This document shows positions 17,501 to 25,376 of a DNA stretch of 64,000 nt, in pieces; positions within the stretch are counted from its first letter, which is position 1, and every line of letters starts with the position of its first letter. A program made the translations under genes and the position numbers. The notes under the pieces were generated by a model. The model worked only from the letters and a program-made list of their open reading frames with translations. It was not told the DNA's origin and did not search any database. The DNA comes from CAIKZZ01 sp036742455. GTDB taxonomy: Bacteria; Pseudomonadota; Gammaproteobacteria; Steroidobacterales; Steroidobacteraceae. The DNA lies in NCBI GenBank assembly GCA_036742455.1, contig DAINQU010000002.1:1-64000 (forward strand), in the 5' to 3' direction.

Positions 17501-17978
17501 CCCCTGGCAGGGGAGCTACTTCATCGACCAGGTCACCGACCTCGTCGAAGAGGCGGTCTATCGGGAGTTCGAGGCGATATCGGATCGCGGCGGTGTGCTC
17601 GGCGCGATGGACACGATGTACCAGCGCGGCAAGATCCAGGACGAGAGCCTCTATTACGAGCACAAGAAGTTCGACGGTTCCTTGCCGTTGATCGGCGTCA
17701 ACACGTTCTTAGCGAAAGAGCACGGCGGTGAGATCACCACGACGATCGAGTTGATCCGCTCGACGCCGGAGGAGAAGGCGCAGCAGATCGACAACGTGGC
17801 CACGTTCCAGGACGCGCGCAGTGCCCGCCGGGCCGAGACGCTCTCGGCCTTGCAGGGCGTGGCACGCGCCCGTGGCAACGTCTTTGAGAGTCTGCTGACC
17901 GCCGTGAAGTACAGTTCGCTCGGCCAGATCACGCACGCCTTGTACGCCGTGGGCGGCGAGTACCGCCGTAACATGTAA
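14520..17978 (+). CDS. icmF: Fused isobutyryl-CoA mutase (IcmF), adenosylcobalamin-dependent
   Basis: 1152 residues from ATG 14520 (MSFATQTAHSS); the open frame upstream to 13824 is only antisense to the AraC gene. Domain order is that of IcmF: B12-binding domain with SLFDGHDAAIN and GHIRVFGGGGGTI, a MeaB-type GTPase chaperone (GTGGAGKSSVVDEL, ETAGIGQSDSE, NKYD), then the TIM-barrel mutase (RTNRRFHYLS, PNTSVSMTINGPAP). The residue equivalent to methylmalonyl-CoA mutase Arg207 is Gln (EDQAQNTCIF), which fits a non-acidic acyl-CoA. It interconverts isobutyryl- and n-butyryl-CoA, possibly also isovaleryl-/pivalyl-CoA. It feeds the thiolase 81 nt downstream. Confidence 0.95.
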   Translation: MSFATQTAHSSTASVSTDAHDTPLRFVTAASLFDGHDAAINVMRRLIQAQGGEVIHLGHNRSVEDIVRAALQEDADAIAVSSYQGGHLEFFKYMVDMLRERGAGHIRVFGGGGGTITPEETRELAAYGVERIYHPNDGAHLGLVGMIEDLMQRTRAHHRPATVPEAVDCANELSVGQLLTAIETDAIPAGALTALRQRWTLAGRRTPVIGVTGTGGAGKSSVVDELVLRFLTAFPEMRIAVLAVDPTRRRSGGALLGDRIRMNSLRSSRLYMRSLATRRRNAATSAVLADCTLCLKGQGYDLVIVETAGIGQSDSEIVDLVDLPIYVMTSDYGAASQLEKIDMIDYAELIVLNKYDRRGAQDALRDVRKQWRRNRTQFTLPDDAVPVYPTIASQFNDPGITWMFTELCRLLREKLQLPAERWTPSLDTRIREPRETVLLPPARVRYLAEIAESGRAINRHIERASDTVQRAQSVWEALGELQDPLRPAPLALYPSEALHDATDTALGTLRQRYNDALMSLPADQLSALREWPARRQSVIAPEYTYTVRGREVKGENYTVSLSHQPIPKVAAPHSDRWGEWLRFLGKENLPGAYPYTAGIYPYRRTGEDPIRMFAGEGTPERTNRRFHYLSRGQKATRLSTAFDSVTLYGEDPALRPDIYGKVGNSGVSIATLDDMKKLYSGFDLCNPNTSVSMTINGPAPIILAMFLNTAVDQQVEKYLRADAGRWAEAEARIAAAYAGRPRPTYHGPLPEGNDGLGLGLLGITGDELVDAETYARISAETIAVVRGTVQADIFKEDQAQNTCIFSTEFALRMMGDVQQTFVDRGVRNFYSVSISGYHIAEAGANPISQLAFTLSNGFTIVEYYLARGMKIDDFAPNLSFFFSNGMDPEYSVIGRVARRIWARAMKERYGANARSQMMKYHIQTSGRSLHAQEIQFNDIRTTLQALYALLDNCNSLHTNAYDEAITTPTEESVRRAVAIQLIINRELGVNFCENPWQGSYFIDQVTDLVEEAVYREFEAISDRGGVLGAMDTMYQRGKIQDESLYYEHKKFDGSLPLIGVNTFLAKEHGGEITTTIELIRSTPEEKAQQIDNVATFQDARSARRAETLSALQGVARARGNVFESLLTAVKYSSLGQITHALYAVGGEYRRNM

Positions 17979-18059
17979 TTCCCGGCCGGTCGGCCCGAGC
18001 GACCGGTGCGCCGCTTCGGCTATGCTGACGCGGCGTCACGCCTTTTTTGAGGACAGATC

Positions 18060-19253
18060 ATGAGCGCATCGCAATCTCTCGACATCTACGTGGTCGGAAC
18101 GGCCCGCACCGCCATCGGTACCTTTGGTGGCGCATTGAAGGACGTGCCGAACACGACCCTCGCCACCACCGCCGTCCGCGCTGCGCTCGCGCGCAGCACC
18201 GTACCGGCGGAGGAGGTCGGACTCGTGGTGATGGGTAATGTGATCCCCACCGAGCCGCGCGATGCCTATCTGAGCCGTGTGGCGGCCATGGACGCCGGTT
18301 GCCCGAAAGAAACCACGGCCTTCAACGTCAACCGCTTGTGCGGCTCCGGGCTGCAGGCGGTCGTCTCCGCGGCCCAGGCCATTACGCTCGGCGATTGTGC
18401 TGTGGCAGTGGCGGGCGGTTCCGAGGTGATGAGCCGCGGCCCGTATCTCGTGCCGAGCGCCCGCTTCGGTGCGCGCATGGGCGATGCGGCGATGCTCGAC
18501 TACATGACCGGCATCCTGCACGACCCGTGGGAGCGCGTGCACATGGGCATCACCGCCGAGAACGTCGCGGCGCGTTACGGCATCAGCCGCGCGCAACAGG
18601 ATGCGCAGGCCTTAGAGAGCCAGCAGCGTGCGGCGCGTGCGATTGCCGAGGGCCGCTTCAAGGACCAGATCGTCCCCGTGGAGATCGCCACCCGCAAGGG
18701 CACGGTGGTCTTTGACACCGACGAACACGTCCGCGCGGACGTGAGCGCGGAGCAACTCGCCAAGATGAAGCCTGCCTTCCAAAAGGACGGCTCGGTGACC
18801 GCAGGCAACGCCTCGGGCATCAACGACGGCGCCGCCGCCTTGGTGCTCGCCAGCGGCGCCCACGTCGCAGCGCGCGGCTTGCAGCCGCTCGCCCGTGTCG
18901 TCGGCTATGCAACGGCCGGCGTTGAGCCGCTCTACATGGGTATCGGCCCGGTGCCGGCGTCGCGCCAGGTGCTCGAGCGCACGGGTCTGACCGTTGCGGA
19001 TCTCGATGTGATTGAGTCGAACGAAGCTTTCGCGGCACAGGCCTGCGCGGTGACCCAGGAACTCGGCCTCGACCCGTCGAAGGTCAATCCGAACGGCTCA
19101 GGGATCTCGCTCGGGCATCCGGTCGGTGCCACGGGCGCCATCATCGCCATCAAGGCGATCGCCGAGTTGCATCGCATTCAGGGCCGCTACGCGCTCGTGA
19201 CGATGTGCATCGGCGGCGGGCAGGGGATCGCGGTGATCTTCGAACGCGTCTGA
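18060..19253 (+). CDS. Acetyl-CoA C-acyltransferase (thiolase)
   Basis: 397 residues. Classical thiolase II family: nucleophile Cys94 in NRLCGSGLQAV, His in LGHPVGATGA, and the second cysteine in MCIGGGQG near the C-terminus. It cleaves 3-ketoacyl-CoA or condenses two acetyl-CoA. Ribosome site TGAGGA precedes ATG 18060. It likely shares a transcript with the mutase upstream and ends at a bidirectional terminator. Confidence 0.95.
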   Translation: MSASQSLDIYVVGTARTAIGTFGGALKDVPNTTLATTAVRAALARSTVPAEEVGLVVMGNVIPTEPRDAYLSRVAAMDAGCPKETTAFNVNRLCGSGLQAVVSAAQAITLGDCAVAVAGGSEVMSRGPYLVPSARFGARMGDAAMLDYMTGILHDPWERVHMGITAENVAARYGISRAQQDAQALESQQRAARAIAEGRFKDQIVPVEIATRKGTVVFDTDEHVRADVSAEQLAKMKPAFQKDGSVTAGNASGINDGAAALVLASGAHVAARGLQPLARVVGYATAGVEPLYMGIGPVPASRQVLERTGLTVADLDVIESNEAFAAQACAVTQELGLDPSKVNPNGSGISLGHPVGATGAIIAIKAIAELHRIQGRYALVTMCIGGGQGIAVIFERV

Positions 19254-19300
19254 TCGATTCGATCGCCTCTCGCACGTCGTCGCACGGCGCGCGGGCATAA

Positions 19301-19330
19301 AAAAAGGGCCGGCTTTCGCCGGCCCTTTTT
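19301..19330. terminator. Bidirectional intrinsic terminator between thiolase and TonB receptor
   Basis: Perfect 13-bp stem AAAAAGGGCCGGC / GCCGGCCCTTTTT with loop TTTC. It has an A-tract on one side and a T-tract on the other, so it can stop transcription from both convergent genes. Confidence 0.92.
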
Positions 19331-19350
19331 CGTCGTCGTGACGACTCGGC

Positions 19351-21816
19351 TTACTTGCCGAACTTCATACCGAGCTCAAGACCGAGGTAACGCGGTTCGC
19401 CGTAGAGCGTCCAGATCCACAACGGATCCACGTTCTGCGAGGAGGCCACGTAGCGCTTGTCGGCCAAGTTACGACCCACGAGCTTCAGGTGCCACGCATC
19501 GTTCGCACCGTGATAGGTCACGTTGGCGTCGATCAGCGTGCGGGCATCCAGATAGGTCTGGGCCCACGGCGCCTGGTTGGCGATCGAGAAGGTGTCGAGG
19601 TTGCGGCTCTGGTAGTTCGCCGACCCTTCCACCGAGATCGAGCCCTTGTTCCACACGAGCGCTGCGGTCGCGGTGACCTCAGGGCAGCGAGCGGGCGGGA
19701 TCGTTGTGAGATCAAAGGCCGCGCCGACACTGGTGAAGCTGTCGTACTTGCAGTGCTGGTAGCTGGCCGGCAAGCGGAACGTCAGGTTCTGCGCCAACTT
19801 CGCGGTCATTTCGTGCTCAAGACCGTAGACCGTCATGCTGGCTGCATTGCGGAACAAGGTCTCTTCGCCCGGCTGACCGGCGGAGTTCGTGATCGGCACA
19901 ACGACCTGGCGGATCGCGTCCTTGTACTTCACGTAGAACGCCGCTTCGTTCAAGCGAACGCGGTGGTCCATGAGCTCGGCCTTGATGCCGACTTCGAACG
20001 AGTCCGCCTTCTCCGGGTTGGTCGGCTTGATTTCATCGGCCGTGATCGGCGTGCCGCCGGTGCCGATCTGATCGTTGTAACCGCCGGCCTTGTAGCCGTG
20101 GCTGAAGCTGAAGTACTCGTACAGGTCCGGGGTGGCCTGGTACGACGCCATGAAGCGGTAGGTCGGGCTCGACCAGCTGGCCGAGCTGCGCACCACGCCG
20201 TAGGAGTACTTGTTGAAGTCCGCCGCGCCCATCAGGCCGCCCGGCAGCTTGTCCCAAGTGAACGCCGGGTTGAACGAACCGTCGGTGCCCAGTTCCTGCA
20301 CGAACTCCTGCTGACGCGCCACGAAGTCCTTCGCGTCTTGGGTGTAACGACCGCCCAAGGTGAAGGTCAGCTTGTCGGTGGCCTTGAAGTTGAACTCGCC
20401 GTACGCGGCCTTCGAGGTCGACTGCTGCGCGTTGCACAGTACCTGCGGGTTGTTGTTCCAGCCACCCGGGGTAAGACCCAAGTTGTTCGTGGTCTGGTCA
20501 AAGAACAGGTCGTAGATGCCAAGGATCTGCGCCACGCAGAACGTAGTGTCGTCGTGCTGGTAGAACGCGCCGACCACGTAGTTGACCGGGCCCACGTCCT
20601 TGCTCGCGAAGCGGGCTTCGTACTGGTAGGTCTTGCGGTTGTCCGAACGATTCGCGTCGAAGATCGACACGGGACCGACGGTGCCGGTGTAGTCCGAGGG
20701 CAGGCTCGAGTCCTGCGAGCGGTAGCCGCCGTCGAGGGTCAGCGTACCGGCATCGAACTTCCAGTCGACATTGCCGTACAGGCCGTCCGAGGAGACCTGG
20801 TGGCCCTTCTGCATGTCGATGAGGTAGCCCGAGCGGTTGTCCATACCGGCGCAGTTGAGCGGATCGGCCGCGGTGCAATTCGCCGCCAAGCCGAGCGCCG
20901 AGAACACCGTGCCGCCGGGCGACGTGTTCACAGCAGCCGGTGTCTGCGAGCGATCGCGGACCTGCTCGTACTGCAACTTCGCGGTGACGTCGTCGGTCAC
21001 CTGCCAGTTCAACTTCGCGCGCGCCGTGAGCACGTCGGTGCCACCGATGCGCGAGCCGTCGCCCGTGTAGGTCCCAAGGTAAACGCCCGGCGCAACCGGC
21101 TTGCCGCCGTACTGCGAGTAGGGCGTGGCGAAGGTGTTGGTCGCGTCGTTGCGCATGTAGCCGGCGACTTGCTCTTCGGACACGGCCACGCGCAATGCCA
21201 ACCGGTCGGTCACGAGCGGCACGTTGATCGCGCCCTGCACGAGGCGCAGGCTCATGCTCGGCTCGCCGACTTGGATGTTGAAGTCGCTGGAGTAGGTGTT
21301 GAGTTCTGCTTGCTTCGTATGCACGACCACGGCGCCGCCGGTCGTGTTCTTGCCGAACAGCGTGCCCTGCGGGCCACGCAGCACTTCGATCGAGGCCACG
21401 TCGAACGCGTCGAGCAACTGCGACTGCACGTTCGGCATCACGAAGTCGTCAACGATCACGCCGACCGGCGCTTCGTTGTAGACGATGATGTCCGTCTGGC
21501 CGACGCCGCGCATCGCGAACGAGGCGGCGTTGAAGCCGTTCACCTTAGCGGCCGAGAAGTTCGGCACGTAGGCGGCGAGATCGCTGATGCCCTGTGGCGA
21601 CACATCGCGGATCAGGTTCTGGTCGATCGCGCTGACGGCGATCGGGGTGGACTGTAGGTTGGATTCGCGACGGGTGGCCGTCACGATGACTTCGTCGAGG
21701 CCGGCACTGGCCGTGGTCGCCGGGACCGACTGGGCGCCTGCCGTGACGGCAGCCACCGAGAGCGATGCGGCCACTGCGGCACGCAGCGAACGAGACACAA
21801 AACTACGAGTGAGCAT
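19351..21816 (-). CDS. TonB-dependent outer-membrane receptor
   Basis: 821 residues from ATG 21816 (MLTRSFVSRSLRAAVAASLSVAAVTAGAQS), which begins a clear signal peptide; the longer frame to 21918 lacks one. The plug domain starts after GLDEVIVTATRRESNLQSTPIAVSAI, and the protein ends in the aromatic beta-barrel signature LGLELGMKFGK. This family is expanded in bacteria that import carbohydrates, siderophores or hydrophobic organics. Its promoter carries one of the shared palindromes (21910-21933), tying it to the catabolic genes and suggesting it imports their substrate or an associated metal complex. Confidence 0.94.
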   Translation of the reverse strand: MLTRSFVSRSLRAAVAASLSVAAVTAGAQSVPATTASAGLDEVIVTATRRESNLQSTPIAVSAIDQNLIRDVSPQGISDLAAYVPNFSAAKVNGFNAASFAMRGVGQTDIIVYNEAPVGVIVDDFVMPNVQSQLLDAFDVASIEVLRGPQGTLFGKNTTGGAVVVHTKQAELNTYSSDFNIQVGEPSMSLRLVQGAINVPLVTDRLALRVAVSEEQVAGYMRNDATNTFATPYSQYGGKPVAPGVYLGTYTGDGSRIGGTDVLTARAKLNWQVTDDVTAKLQYEQVRDRSQTPAAVNTSPGGTVFSALGLAANCTAADPLNCAGMDNRSGYLIDMQKGHQVSSDGLYGNVDWKFDAGTLTLDGGYRSQDSSLPSDYTGTVGPVSIFDANRSDNRKTYQYEARFASKDVGPVNYVVGAFYQHDDTTFCVAQILGIYDLFFDQTTNNLGLTPGGWNNNPQVLCNAQQSTSKAAYGEFNFKATDKLTFTLGGRYTQDAKDFVARQQEFVQELGTDGSFNPAFTWDKLPGGLMGAADFNKYSYGVVRSSASWSSPTYRFMASYQATPDLYEYFSFSHGYKAGGYNDQIGTGGTPITADEIKPTNPEKADSFEVGIKAELMDHRVRLNEAAFYVKYKDAIRQVVVPITNSAGQPGEETLFRNAASMTVYGLEHEMTAKLAQNLTFRLPASYQHCKYDSFTSVGAAFDLTTIPPARCPEVTATAALVWNKGSISVEGSANYQSRNLDTFSIANQAPWAQTYLDARTLIDANVTYHGANDAWHLKLVGRNLADKRYVASSQNVDPLWIWTLYGEPRYLGLELGMKFGK

Positions 21817-22117
21817 TCGTACCCCCAAACATTTGGTATTCAACGATCGTGCGCAACGGCGAGGCCGAGGCGTGTTATCTGCACGACTCCATGGTATTGG
21901 GTTCCAAAAAAAAAACAAGCATGACGGTTTCTCTTAAACCGGTAAGCGACTGATAGAGGGTTTCTTTCGGGCAAAATCACGCCGTCTGCAACGCGTTTTT
22001 TCGCAATGCAAAAAACAACAATTCCTGTGGCGGACGCGCAACGAATGTTGCGTTTCGGTTGAGCCGGCGTCGCCAAGTGCTTGTTTGTGCACCGGATGAC
22101 GCCGGACGCGTTGGAGG
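21817..22117. other. Intergenic region upstream of the TonB receptor
   Basis: About 300 nt containing the shared operator at 21910-21933 and, on the minus strand, a -10-like TACCAT (21896-21891). The rest is A/T-richer DNA without a gene. Confidence 0.5.
21910..21933. promoter_or_regulatory. Shared catabolic operator, copy A
   Basis: AAAAAACAAGC-AT-GACGGTTTCTC. Compared with the perfect copy at 32292 it matches 8 of 11 and 9 of 11 arm positions. It lies 94 nt upstream of the TonB receptor start. Confidence 0.6.
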
Positions 22118-22744
22118 CTAAGCGCCCTTCAGTTCGCGCAACTTGTCGGCGAGATAATTGATCATCTGCTCCGCGCGCCCTTCGTCGGGCTCGGTCATAA
22201 AGCGGATCGCCATGCCCTCGAGGACGTAGCGGGACAGATCGAGGGCCAGGTCAAACCGCTCACCGCGACCCTCCCACTCGGGGAACACTTCGCGCGCGGT
22301 CTGGTACCACTCCCGCTCGAACGACTGATGCGAGGGTGCCAAGATCGCCGCGAGTTCCGGGTCGGTGCGGGCCGCCACGGACAATTCAAAGAAGGCGACG
22401 AACATCGGATGGCGCACGTGCGCCCAGAAGGCCTTCACGCCGAGCATGACGCGATCGGCGCCTTCCGGGGGCGTGCGGGCCATGGCGCGACGGAAGGCGC
22501 GCAGACGCTTGCCGTGCAGGTATTCGATGGCGCCGCTGAAGACGTCGATCTTGGAGGGGAAGTGATGCAGCATCGCGCCGCGCGAGAGACCCGCACGTTG
22601 CGCGATCGCGGTGGTCGTCGTCCCGGCATAGCCCAACTCGACGAAGCAGCGGATGGCGCTTTCGAGTATGAGTTTGCGGGTCGCGGCGCTCTTCTGCGCT
22701 TGCCACCCGGAAGGGTCTATTGCCAATTCGGCGACGTCAGCCAT
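22118..22744 (-). CDS. TetR family transcriptional regulator
   Basis: 208 residues. The N-terminal helix-turn-helix is typical (ILESAIRCFVELGYAGTTTT, AIAQRAGLSRGAMLHHFPSK). The C-terminal ligand domain is not assignable. Divergent from an SDR gene with 182 nt between starts. It is the closest DNA-binding protein to the four copies of the shared palindrome, and TetR dimers bind palindromes of this size, so it is the best candidate for the regulon's repressor. That link is inference. Confidence 0.92.
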   Translation of the reverse strand: MADVAELAIDPSGWQAQKSAATRKLILESAIRCFVELGYAGTTTTAIAQRAGLSRGAMLHHFPSKIDVFSGAIEYLHGKRLRAFRRAMARTPPEGADRVMLGVKAFWAHVRHPMFVAFFELSVAARTDPELAAILAPSHQSFEREWYQTAREVFPEWEGRGERFDLALDLSRYVLEGMAIRFMTEPDEGRAEQMINYLADKLRELKGA

Positions 22745-22830
22745 AACTGCCTCAAAAGTCTCGGTTAACCGTGGGCTTGCGCCACCCGGGGAGAATGAAA
22801 GTCCTGTCGGAAAAAGTCAAAGGTGATTGA

Positions 22831-22850
22831 AACCGTCCGGTGTGACTGTT
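22831..22850. promoter_or_regulatory. Half-site variant AACCGTC-N6-GACTGTT between TetR and SDR genes
   Basis: The right arm GACTGTT equals the right arm core of the shared operator, while AACCGTC is a degenerate left arm with wider spacing. A similar arrangement (AACCGTC-N6-GATTGTT) lies at 26824. It could be a weak autoregulatory site of the TetR gene. Confidence 0.35.
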
Positions 22851-22926
22851 AGCGTCGGCTGCGCCGGCGGGAGGTCCCGACACGGTGGCAGAGTCCGATT
22901 GAACACAGCACTTGGGGGTACAGAGT

Positions 22927-23685
22927 ATGGGTCGCGTCAGTGGCAAAGTGGCACTTGTGACGGGTGGTGCAACCGGTCTCGGCCGTGCGGATGCAATCGC
23001 ACTGGTGGGTGAGGGCGCCAAAGTCTGCATCACGGATATCAATGTGGCCGCGGGCGAAGCGCTCGCCGCCGAACTCAACGCGGCTCACCCGGGCGCGGCG
23101 CTGTTTCGCCGTCAGGACGTGACCGACGAGCAGGGCTGGATCGATACGCTGGCCGCGATCAAGTCGACCTTCGGCGGTCTGCACATCCTCGTCAACAACG
23201 CCGGCATGGTGAAGATCGGCACGCCCGAGTCCGCTTCGCTTGAGGATTTTCGGCGTCACCAAGCGGTGATGTCCGAAAGCGTGTTCCTGGCGTGCAAGCA
23301 TGCGTTGGGGCTCATGAAGGACAGCGGCGGCGGCTCCATCATCAACATGTCCTCGACCGCCTCGCATCTGGGCTATCCCGTATTTCATGCCTACGGCGCG
23401 GCCAAAGGCGCGGTGCGGGCCATGACGAAGTCGGTCGCGGTCTGGTGCCAGATGCAGAAGTACAATATCCGCGTGAATTCCATCCACGCCGGCGCGATGG
23501 AGACCGCCATGGTCGTCAACGCGACGCACGAGCTGGGCATGACCATGGATATGTACCACCAGAGCCCGCAGGGTCTGGGTAAGCCGGAAGACATCGCGAA
23601 CCTGGTGTTGTTCCTCGCCTCGGACGAGTCGCGCTTTATCAACGGCGCAGAACTCCTGATTGACAACGCGCTCACCATCCAGTGA
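22927..23685 (+). CDS. SDR family NAD(P)-dependent oxidoreductase
   Basis: 252 residues from ATG 22927, preceded by a GGGGG ribosome site; the TTG at 22912 would overlap that site. Rossmann motif ALVTGGATGLGRA, NNAG (LVNNAGMV), and active-site Ser with YGAAK. The D in TDINVAAGE after the second beta strand favours NAD(H). Likely oxidises a secondary alcohol or reduces a ketone in the catabolic pathway. Ends at a 13-bp GC hairpin. Confidence 0.93.
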   Translation: MGRVSGKVALVTGGATGLGRADAIALVGEGAKVCITDINVAAGEALAAELNAAHPGAALFRRQDVTDEQGWIDTLAAIKSTFGGLHILVNNAGMVKIGTPESASLEDFRRHQAVMSESVFLACKHALGLMKDSGGGSIINMSSTASHLGYPVFHAYGAAKGAVRAMTKSVAVWCQMQKYNIRVNSIHAGAMETAMVVNATHELGMTMDMYHQSPQGLGKPEDIANLVLFLASDESRFINGAELLIDNALTIQ

Positions 23686-23693
23686 CGTCGTGA

Positions 23694-23721
23694 ACCGCCG
23701 GCCCGTCCACGGGCCGGCGGT
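23694..23721 (+). terminator. GC-rich hairpin after SDR gene
   Basis: ACCGCCGGCCCGT / ACGGGCCGGCGGT, a 13-bp perfect stem with a 2-nt apex, 8 nt after the stop codon. No T-run follows directly. Confidence 0.55.
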
Positions 23722-23745
23722 GCGGGTGCGAGCGAATGCACCTAA

Positions 23746-23769
23746 AAAAAGCAGGACTGACTGTTTATT
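23746..23769. promoter_or_regulatory. Shared catabolic operator, copy C, with downstream -10
   Basis: AAAAAGCAGGA-CT-GACTGTTTATT: the right arm matches the perfect copy in 10 of 11 positions, the left in 7. A good -10 box, TATACT (23788-23793), begins 29 nt after the start of the right arm, so the operator overlaps where the -35 would be. It controls the SDR-ThuA-Rieske operon. Confidence 0.65.
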
Positions 23770-23845
23770 TTGAGTTCGGGGCGCGCCTATACTGGCGCAT
23801 CATCGGGGGTGCCGTGAGCGCATCCCGCCATTACGGGAGTTCGAC

Positions 23846-24607
23846 ATGGATCTGCTACTCAGGGGCAAGAAGGCGATTGTGACCGGGGCCACCAAGGGGA
23901 TCGGCCGCGCGATCGTTGAGCTGCTGGCGTCGGAAGGTGCCGACATCGGTTTTTGCGCGCGTAGCGAGGACGAAGTCGAAGAGACCACCCGCTCGCTCAA
24001 AGCCAAGGGCGTCAACGTCGTCGGTGGTGCGGTCAACGTCCGTGACGGCGATGCGTACAAGGCCTGGTTGACGGAGACCACGGCCGCGCTCGGCGGCTGC
24101 GATGTGTTCGTGCCGAACGTCAGCGCCGGTGGCGGCATGGATTCGGAAAAGAACTGGTGGAAGAACTTCGAAATCGACGTACTGCACACGGTGCGCGGGT
24201 GCGAGACCCTCATGGATGCGCTGAAAGCGTCTGGGCAGGGCTCGATCGTGATCATCAGTTCGACCAATGCGATCGAAACCTTTGCCGCGCCGATGGCCTA
24301 CAACGCGATGAAGGCCTCGCTGATCACCTACGCCAAGCAGTTGTCGCAGTTTGTGGGCAAGCACAACGTGCGCGTCAACGCCGTCTCGCCCGGCCCGATT
24401 TACTTCGAGGGCGGTGCGTGGGAAATGATCCAGGGCACCAATCAGAAGTTCTACGACAGCACGCTGCGCGCCATGCCGTCCGGTCGCTTTGGCACGCCGG
24501 ATGAAGTCGCCCGCGTCGTCGCCTTCCTCGCCAGCCCGGCCTCGAGCCTCATCACCGGCGCGAACGTCGTGGCGGACAACGGCTTCACCAAGGGCGTACG
24601 GTACTGA
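23846..24607 (+). CDS. SDR family oxidoreductase
   Basis: 253 residues. TGATKGIGRAI cofactor motif, catalytic Ser in IIISSTNA, and YNAMK. An Asn-Val-Ser motif (FVPNVSAGG) replaces the canonical NNAG. First gene of an operon: ThuA-like follows after 3 nt, and a Rieske oxygenase 19 nt after that. Probably a ketoreductase or dehydrogenase acting near the oxygenation step. Confidence 0.92.
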   Translation: MDLLLRGKKAIVTGATKGIGRAIVELLASEGADIGFCARSEDEVEETTRSLKAKGVNVVGGAVNVRDGDAYKAWLTETTAALGGCDVFVPNVSAGGGMDSEKNWWKNFEIDVLHTVRGCETLMDALKASGQGSIVIISSTNAIETFAAPMAYNAMKASLITYAKQLSQFVGKHNVRVNAVSPGPIYFEGGAWEMIQGTNQKFYDSTLRAMPSGRFGTPDEVARVVAFLASPASSLITGANVVADNGFTKGVRY

Positions 24608-24610
24608 TCG

Positions 24611-25357
24611 ATGGCCAGCGGCCGCGTAAATGTCGCGTTCGTCTGTGGTGGCAAGTACCACGACATCGACTATGCGCGTGCGCAGATCCTGCAGTCGTTG
24701 CTCGAAACGCCGCAGCTGCGCACGCGGGTCTATGAAAACTACACGGACATCGAGGCGATCACCTCGGCCGATTGCTTACTGACGTACACCGTCGACGTCG
24801 TGCCCGATGCCGCCGCCGCCGAGAGGCTGCGCGCGTTCGTCGCGAGCGGCAAGCGTTGGTTCGCGTTGCACGGCACGAATTCGATCCTGAAATACGTCAA
24901 AGGGAAGGGCTGGGACGCCCCGCGCAATGCGCCCACCTTTATGGAGACCTTGGGCTCGCAGTTCGTCGCGCATCCGCCGATCGCCCCGTACACGGTGGAG
25001 GTGACGGCGCCGGACCATCCGTTGGTCCACGGTCTGCCGTCGTTTAGCGCGGACGACGAGTTGTATCTGTCCGAGTTGCATCCCCCGATCGAGGTGCTCT
25101 TGCACACGCGGTTTAAGGGGACCACGCCGGGGTTTGTCGAAGCCGACTGGAGTGACGATGCCATCCGACCGGTGCTGTATCTCAAGCAGGTCGGCGCGGG
25201 CACGGTGCTGTACTTCACCTTGGGGCATGCGCGTAGTCGCTACGACATGCTGCCGCTGATGGCCGAGTATCCGCACGAAGAGCGCGGCAGTTGGAAGGAA
25301 CCGGCGTTCCACACGGTGCTGCGCCGTGGTTTGGTCTGGATGGCGGAGCGCCCGTAA
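24611..25357 (+). CDS. ThuA-like domain protein
   Basis: 248 residues with the ThuA fold, a class I glutamine amidotransferase-like domain of uncertain biochemistry: VAFVCGGKYHDIDYAR at the start, then WFALHGTNSILKYVKG, DELYLSELHP and VLYFTLGHARSRYD. The family is named for trehalose utilisation, but members occur in many catabolic clusters. Here it is sandwiched between an SDR and a Rieske oxygenase with near-zero spacing, so it is probably part of the same pathway. Function unknown. Confidence 0.85.
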   Translation: MASGRVNVAFVCGGKYHDIDYARAQILQSLLETPQLRTRVYENYTDIEAITSADCLLTYTVDVVPDAAAAERLRAFVASGKRWFALHGTNSILKYVKGKGWDAPRNAPTFMETLGSQFVAHPPIAPYTVEVTAPDHPLVHGLPSFSADDELYLSELHPPIEVLLHTRFKGTTPGFVEADWSDDAIRPVLYLKQVGAGTVLYFTLGHARSRYDMLPLMAEYPHEERGSWKEPAFHTVLRRGLVWMAERP

Positions 25358-25376
25358 GCGGCGCCGGAGACGAAGC

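Noticed and set aside
19489..21657. 722-residue plus-strand frame opposite the first TonB receptor
   Set aside because: Val/Arg/Gly-rich shadow of the receptor gene without any domain motif; the minus-strand protein has a signal peptide, plug and terminal barrel strand.
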